Shown here: positions 58,801 to 64,000 of the stretch, piece by piece | Layout of the letters: every line of letters starts with the position of its first letter | How positions within the stretch are numbered: position 1 is the stretch's first letter | Origin: Neospora caninum Liverpool | Taxonomy: Eukaryota; Apicomplexa; Conoidasida; Eucoccidiorida; Sarcocystidae | NCBI RefSeq assembly: GCF_000208865.1 | Contig: NC_018397.1 | Span: 1,674,001 to 1,738,000 of the forward strand | Reading direction: 5' to 3' | Length of the DNA stretch: 64,000 nucleotides | Made by a program: the position numbers and the translations under genes | The notes under the pieces: model-generated | The model's database searches: none | What the model was told of the DNA's origin: nothing | What the model saw: only the letters and a program-made list of their open reading frames with translations

Positions 58801-60732
58801 CAGCATCTAGCCGCCGTAGAGCCCCGAGGCCCGAGCGCAGGCGCAGGTGCGGCCAAATGAAAACCGCGGACGCGAGGGAGGGAAAGAAGACTCAGGCGGC
58901 AAAGAAGACTCAGGCGGCAAAAAAAAGACAAAAGTGAACGAGGCGCCCGGGAGTGCAGAAGAAAGAGGAGAGACGCGATAAGAGGCAGGAATGGAAAGGC
59001 CTGTGGATTCCAAAAAGAGAGGATCAGAGGACCAGAACGCGGTTTCTCAGGTCTTTGTATTTGGACTTGAGAGCCCCCCAGGATCGGAGAGCCAAGCACT
59101 GACCTCGAATTTTAGCACCGCTCCTTTGTTGTTGTACACGTCGCAGTAATTCGGTGCCGAGAAGATGGTGATGACCTGCACAGAGAAAGAACGGAAAAAC
59201 AGAAATGAAAACGCACAGCGGGGGAAGAATGGAGAAAACGGCCAAAAAGGAGAGACATGCGCAAGAAACCCGCGCCACCAAAGATGATACCTCCCCCTAC
59301 CAACACCTCGCGCGTGCACACGCGCCTCCGCCATCTTCCTCTCTGCCGCTTTTTCCCCCTATAGAAGGCCTCATCAATTTCCGTGTGTCTCTCTTTTTCT
59401 CTCTCGCTCTCGCCCGCGCCTGCGTGCACGAGTGTCGGCGCATTCCGTACCGTGGGGAATCCTGTCTTCTGGTTCGTCTGGTGCATTTTGTAGCCCTCCA
59501 GCTGTGCCTCGTGCGCACGGAGCACGGAGAGGAGACCGTTTCGGTCGAGAAACTTGCTAGCCGCAGCGTAGCCGAAGAAGAAGCTGCAGCCCCGCACGTC
59601 GTTCGGCGTGAAGCTGTCTGAAGCGAAAACGAAAACGGGGTCTCAGGATACCGTCATGTGTTTTTGTTCCGGGAGCGGCGGTAGAGAAAGCCCAGTGTCT
59701 CTCCAAAACAGACGCCTCCCGTCGCACGCCAGGCACACACACTCCTCAAAAGATCTCCACATTTCGCCTGCCACATTCCTCTCCACGAGAGCGGCGGAAG
59801 CGAAACAGAGCAAGAAAAAAGGGAGAGAAAAGGAGAGAAAGAGAGAGCAAAGAAGAAAGAGAGAAAGAGAGAGCAAAGAAGAAAGAGAGAAAGAGAGAGG
59901 AAGAGAGAGAAAGAGAAAGAGGGAGAACGGCTTGGGTACGTACAGGGAGACACACATGGACAAGAAGACAGGGAGAGTAGGTGAATTTGACGATTCGTCG
60001 CTCGAGAGGTACGCGGGAAGCTGCAACCCAATGCCAGAAAACTCGGTGTCTCGAAAATTTGCCCACGGGCGAGTTATTTGTGTACCTTCTGGGCTTTGGC
60101 CGACGTCGTCCTTCGCCTCGTCGAGAGGATCCGCCCAGAGAAGGTCACAGAAGAGACCGCCGCGCGGAGGCTCCTGGAAGCGATTGACTCCTCCGATTTG
60201 GCTCAGCTGGAGAAAGACAAAAATTGGAAGACAACAGAAGACCCACCCAAAGGTCAAACGGGCGGCCTCGGGCAAGGGGAAAACGAGCAGGCAAAAGGGA
60301 AACGCGCGGGGAAGCGTCGAGACCAAGAACCGAGACAAAGAGAAGCGTTTTTAGGAGGCGGAGAGCTCGGGCGAGAAGCGCCGAGATACACGAGAAGATC
60401 GAAGGGGAGAAAGAAGAGAACGAAGGGTGAACGAAGGCGAGAGAGCAAATGAGGGCACTTGGACCTCTTACACTGAACGCCAAAAAAGTGCGGTGCACAC
60501 GGTCAACTTTCGATTTCTTACAACTTTCAGTTCTGGACTGAGACCGCCGTGCAAGGCGAGAAACTTCCCGTTGATGACCGCAGCGAGGGGAAGAGAATCA
60601 AATGCCTGATGAGAGGAACGAGGAACAGAAACAACTAAAAAATCCAGCAAGACATGATCGATAACGAAGAAACTTATTGGATTAACATAACAACATCCCC
60701 TCCCCACCAGAACTGTCCTGCGCACCTTTTCC

Positions 60733-60764
<32 letters not shown>

Positions 60765-62635
60765 ATGCATGTACATATACATGTATACGTATATGCTTCC
60801 ACAGAGTTAGTGGCGCAATGTTCCGCATCCCCCTCCAGAAGGGATCCGTGCGTCGTGCGCGTGGAATAGGTGGAGATCGAAAGGGGGAGAAGGTGCAAGG
60901 ATCTCGGGTGTGAAGAGCCATCGCGATTTCTGTGCCTTTTGGCATCTTTGTTGTGCATGCGTCTTACCTCCATGAAGGCGAAATATACGGTCATGTCATA
61001 TTTGCATTCGCATTCATCTCGGAAGTTGAAGAAAGACGTCATTTGCCGGCATTCGTGGTTCCCCCTCAGCAGCCAAACTCGCGTTGGGTGGTTCAATTTG
61101 ATGGCGTAGAGCAGCAGAAGAACTTCGATGGAGAAGGAACCCCGATCGACATAGTCGCCGAGGAAGAGGTATCTGAAAAAAGCAAACGCCTCCAATCAGG
61201 CCTCGTCCTCTTCAGTTCCCTGTCTCCTCTTGAACAGGCAAACCCGTTTCAAGAAACGTTTATATATATACATAGCGAGAGAAAGAGAGAGCGCGCAGGA
61301 AGGTAACCCTAGATGGATTGGCATGGAAGATGTTGGACAGGCGTCGGGGACTTGCTTTGTCCGCGACGCGCCGGCGCACCGACGTGTTTGCGTGCTGCGA
61401 AAAAGACATGGGCAACCTCTAGCGGCGAAGCCAGAGCCCAACGGAGAGCACGACGAGGAAAAGAGGACTCACTGTGTGGTATCTGGATCGCCGCCGACGT
61501 CGAGGAGCTTGAGAAGGTCGTAGAACTGGCCGTGGATATCTCCCACAACTGGAGAAAAAACCAAAAACCCAAGCGAGCGCACAGGAGTTTTTTTGAGGGT
61601 GGAAAAGGGCAAGGGCAAAGAGCAGGAATGGGCGAGAAGACGAAGAAGAGTTGGGAGATACTTCAAGTCCGGAAAACAACGGAGAAGAACAAAAACGCGT
61701 GCGCCGTGCAGCAGGAAAGAGGAGACACATGTGAAGATAACGTGGCACAGGGGCGAAGGAACGGAAGACGTAGCAGCTCGGAAGGAAGAATTATCACCCT
61801 TTGGGGAGACGGCGAGAGGCGGATGGCAGCGACGAGGAGGAAAACGGAGGTAACCAGATACAGAGAGCACAGAGGAAAGGGAGAGAGAGAAGAAAAAGGA
61901 GAGTAAGGAGAGGAGGAAGGAGAGGAGGAAGGAGAGGAGTAGCGAGAAAGGCGGCGAGGAGAGAATGAGAAAAACGGGAACACAGAACGCAAGTAGCGAA
62001 AGACGCCCGGAAACGAACCAGTGATAGGGTCGTTCAGCCGAAGAAGGTTCGGCTCGTTTGATGTGATCTCAGTCACGTTTTTGACGAGTTCGAGACAGTC
62101 CTCCTTGCTCAGGCGTCCTTCTCGCTGCAGATGACTTCGCAATTCCTGAAGCCCAGACAGGCAGTGACGCCAAACGCGTGGGCGCCGTTACAGCCTCAGT
62201 TGAACCGAAAGAACACCCCGTCGGCACACACCCCCACATGGACACCTGTATCTGAACAAAGGCGTGCATGTACGCACCTATATATATATATATATATATA
62301 TATATGTAAAAAAACGCAAGCATGTATAGGTACATATATAGATATATATGAGAAGGCCGAAGATGACATGTCGCGAGATGGAGACGTGTGGACAGAGGAG
62401 TTGAAAGACGGTAGACGTTGTGGGCTCCACAGGTCACAGAGAAGACCGGAGACGCAAGCCTCGAGCGGTCGGGCGGAAGGCTTTGTTAGCTGGAAAGGAA
62501 AGAGATGCTTGCCTGCCAGTTGGGAGGGTTCGACGGGCCATGCGGATAGAGAAGCGACTGTTTGAGCGGCTGCGCCGGGGGTGGCTGAACGGAGGTGACC
62601 ACGCGGTCGTTCAGGGGATCTGCCAGCGGCTCCAT
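55893..62635 (-). CDS. CnA: Calcineurin (PP2B) catalytic subunit A, about 515 aa, 14 exons
   Basis: Ca2+/calmodulin-dependent Ser/Thr phosphatase. Exons on the minus strand: 62635-62513, 62145-62019, 61548-61473, 61172-60968, 60605-60522, 60206-60086, 59617-59451, 59175-59104, 58726-58621, 58285-58197, 57757-57691, 57402-57312, 56900-56803 and 56014-55893 (last one tentative). Intron 1 has a GC donor (CAG then GCAAGC); the rest are GT-AG. Catalytic motifs in order: [32 protein letters not shown] and SAPNYCD. The calcineurin B-binding helix is [19 protein letters not shown], followed by an Asp/Glu run (about 371-384). The calmodulin-binding helix is [20 protein letters not shown] (about 422-443), then [20 protein letters not shown]. 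The usual C-terminal autoinhibitory segment (the ERMP type) was not found; the tentative final exon gives an unrelated Ser/Arg-rich tail ending HLEEHECA. Catalytic identity is certain, the C terminus is not. Confidence 0.93.
58884..58919 (+). repeat. 18-bp direct duplication in a calcineurin intron
   Basis: AAGAAGACTCAGGCGGCA occurs twice in tandem inside the intron 58727-59103. Confidence 0.9.
59820..59920 (+). repeat. Purine-only minisatellite (26-bp period) in a calcineurin intron
   Basis: A pure A/G stretch apart from single C residues (GAGCAAAG), with a 26-bp unit repeated at 59845 and 59871, inside the intron 59618-60085. On the transcribed strand it is a long pyrimidine tract. Confidence 0.85.
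60733..60764. repeat. (TA)n microsatellite in calcineurin intron 4
   Basis: TA run interrupted by a CA, within the intron 60606-60967, next to ATGCATGTACATATACATG-type sequence. Confidence 0.9.
61906..61939 (+). repeat. 12-bp tandem repeat, about 3 copies, in a calcineurin intron
   Basis: GGAGAGGAGGAA repeated nearly three times inside the intron 61549-62018; again a pyrimidine tract on the transcribed strand. Confidence 0.85.
62279..62305. repeat. (TA)n microsatellite in calcineurin intron 1
   Basis: TA run within the GC-AG intron 62146-62512. Confidence 0.9.
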
Positions 62636-64000
62636 TTTCCGGTCCGTTTTGACTCTGTTTTTTATCGAAAGCCGGTTTCTATCTCGAGGAAAGCGGGAAG
62701 CGACCTCGCACGCCGAAGGGCAGTCTCACCCGCAGAGAAGATACGAAAAAAGAGGAAGAAAACGAAGAGGCCGAGAAGAAAGAAGAGGAAAAAACGGGCG
62801 GAGGGCGAAGAGGAGGAGCGGCGTCTCGCGTTGCTATTGAGCAGCCGTCGAACGCGTCCTTTTTGTCTCGGCTCTACCTTCTGTCCCGAGGCCGAACGGC
62901 TGCCGAGGAGTCGCCAAAAAGGAGAGATGTTCTCATCAGGCGCTCGTCGTGCTCCGGCGGGCAAGGCGCCCCGACGATGCACAGCAGTTGGAAGACGATG
63001 AGACCAGGAAGAAAGGCGCCAGAAGGTGAATGAGAAGAGATGAAACAGCGAGGAGTTGGATGAGTCAAAAGAGGGAGAAACGAGGCGAAAGGTGAACGCG
63101 AGGCTCCTGCTCGGTTGACGAGACGGAGGAGCTTGCTGCGAAGAACAACGGTCTACAAAAGGGAGGAAACTCTGCGCAGCGAGAACAAAAAAGCAAGCAA
63201 TCGGTCCTTCTGCAACGGAGACAACCTGTCGGGGCAGCGACATAAAGCGACGGCAACAGATCGGGGGTGTGCGCGAGACACGAAACGCACAGGCCTTTCT
63301 TCCCTGCTCCTGCGTGTACCCACAGGGAGGGGGTTCCAGAAGTCGAAGAAATACTGCGAGGGGACGCGAAGACCTACTACCTGTGTCCGCAGATGTCTGT
63401 TTTTCTAGCCATTTCTACGCACAAAGATATAGACTTAAAAAAGCTGCGGAGAGATTCAGGGATACGACAGATGCAGAGGCAGGCACTCGTGGAGGCGCAC
63501 GTGCGAGTTCGAGCACATCAATGCGAACAGGCTACGAGAGAGGGTAGGAAGAAACAAGGGAACGGAGAGCAGGGAGCAGCGGCGCATTCGTCTCTAGTGT
63601 CTTCCCTTTGAAGCTTTTCTTGAGTGCACGCATAGAGAGCCTCTCAGCATTGGACGAGAGGAAAATTGCTTCACCACTCTTCCAGGACAGAGGAGAGACT
63701 TGTCGCTTTCCCTCTCTCAGAAAGAGCAGCGTTCCGGAGAACGGGGAGACACTTGCGAGGATCCAGTTTACACGAAGCCTCAGACGCACAAGGCGCCCTT
63801 ATTAGCCTCGAAAGAAACGGTCGGGAAACGAGACAGTTAGCAGACACGGAAAAAGGAGGAAGGAATCTCAACAACGGACCAGCTTCTCGCATGTGCCGCA
63901 TCCACTACTCAAAAAAAAATCCGTTTTCGCTCCCGCGGAGGTGTATGTCCGAAACGCACATGTCGTTTTCGTGCCTTGGGACCATGGAGACCCCTCCCTC
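62636..64000. promoter_or_regulatory. Upstream region of calcineurin A
   Basis: On the minus (transcribed) strand this is T/C-rich, as for other leaders in the window, and should contain the promoter and 5' untranslated region. ATG at 62635 follows GGAAA. No gene is supported up to the window end, though the far end could already belong to a neighbour. Confidence 0.4.

Noticed and set aside
1..64000. tRNA or rRNA genes, CRISPR arrays, transposons
   Set aside because: I saw no cloverleaf with A/B boxes, no rRNA-like block, no spaced direct-repeat array and no transposase or reverse-transcriptase motif; a tRNAscan and a repeat search would be decisive.

Overview
The window reads as nuclear DNA of a coccidian apicomplexan, most likely Toxoplasma gondii or a very close relative. 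The signs are multi-exon genes with short introns in GC-rich DNA, long low-complexity Ser/Glu/Arg-rich protein stretches, AAAATGG-type start contexts, (TA)n and CATG-rich non-coding islands, and a gene set (calcineurin A, PKA-R-like, PTPLA/HACD dehydratase, type I DnaJ) whose proteins look apicomplexan. Species is inferred, not proven. Gene models were built by hand from reading frames, splice sites and intron phase.

Layout, left to right. 0.16-4.26 kb (-): nine-exon type I DnaJ/Hsp40 with a C-terminal CaaX box. 5.13-5.51 kb (+): three-exon gene for a 78-residue protein. 7.85-14.16 kb (+, 3' end unresolved): very large BTB/POZ protein with propeller-like segments; two further + strand exons near 15.4-16.15 kb either belong to it or form a separate gene. 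17.87-21.01 kb (-): seven-exon gene, disordered N-terminal half and a conserved-looking C-terminal half that faintly resembles mitoribosomal mS34. 22.2-23.06 kb (+): at least four exons of a small basic protein. 24.97 and 25.59 kb (+): a possible two-TM small protein and a degenerate EF-hand protein. 28.55-42.14 kb (+): a 3,279-residue protein whose small middle exons match the helical pattern of a formin FH2 domain. 44.15-46.22 kb (-): 3-hydroxyacyl-CoA dehydratase of fatty-acid elongation. 49.57-52.23 kb (-): PKA regulatory-subunit-like protein with an RIIa/Dpy-30-type N terminus. 55.89-62.64 kb (-): calcineurin catalytic subunit A in 14 exons.

Functional themes: a Ca2+/cAMP signalling pair (PKA-R-like and calcineurin A) sits in tandem on the minus strand with the ER lipid-elongation dehydratase, next to a candidate actin-nucleating or formin-like giant. 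There is no operon logic; each gene has its own upstream region. The least explained parts are the divergent formin, the two small multi-exon genes, the 14.2-24.9 kb tract, and a 16-bp palindromic motif that recurs inside coding DNA of unrelated genes in different reading frames.
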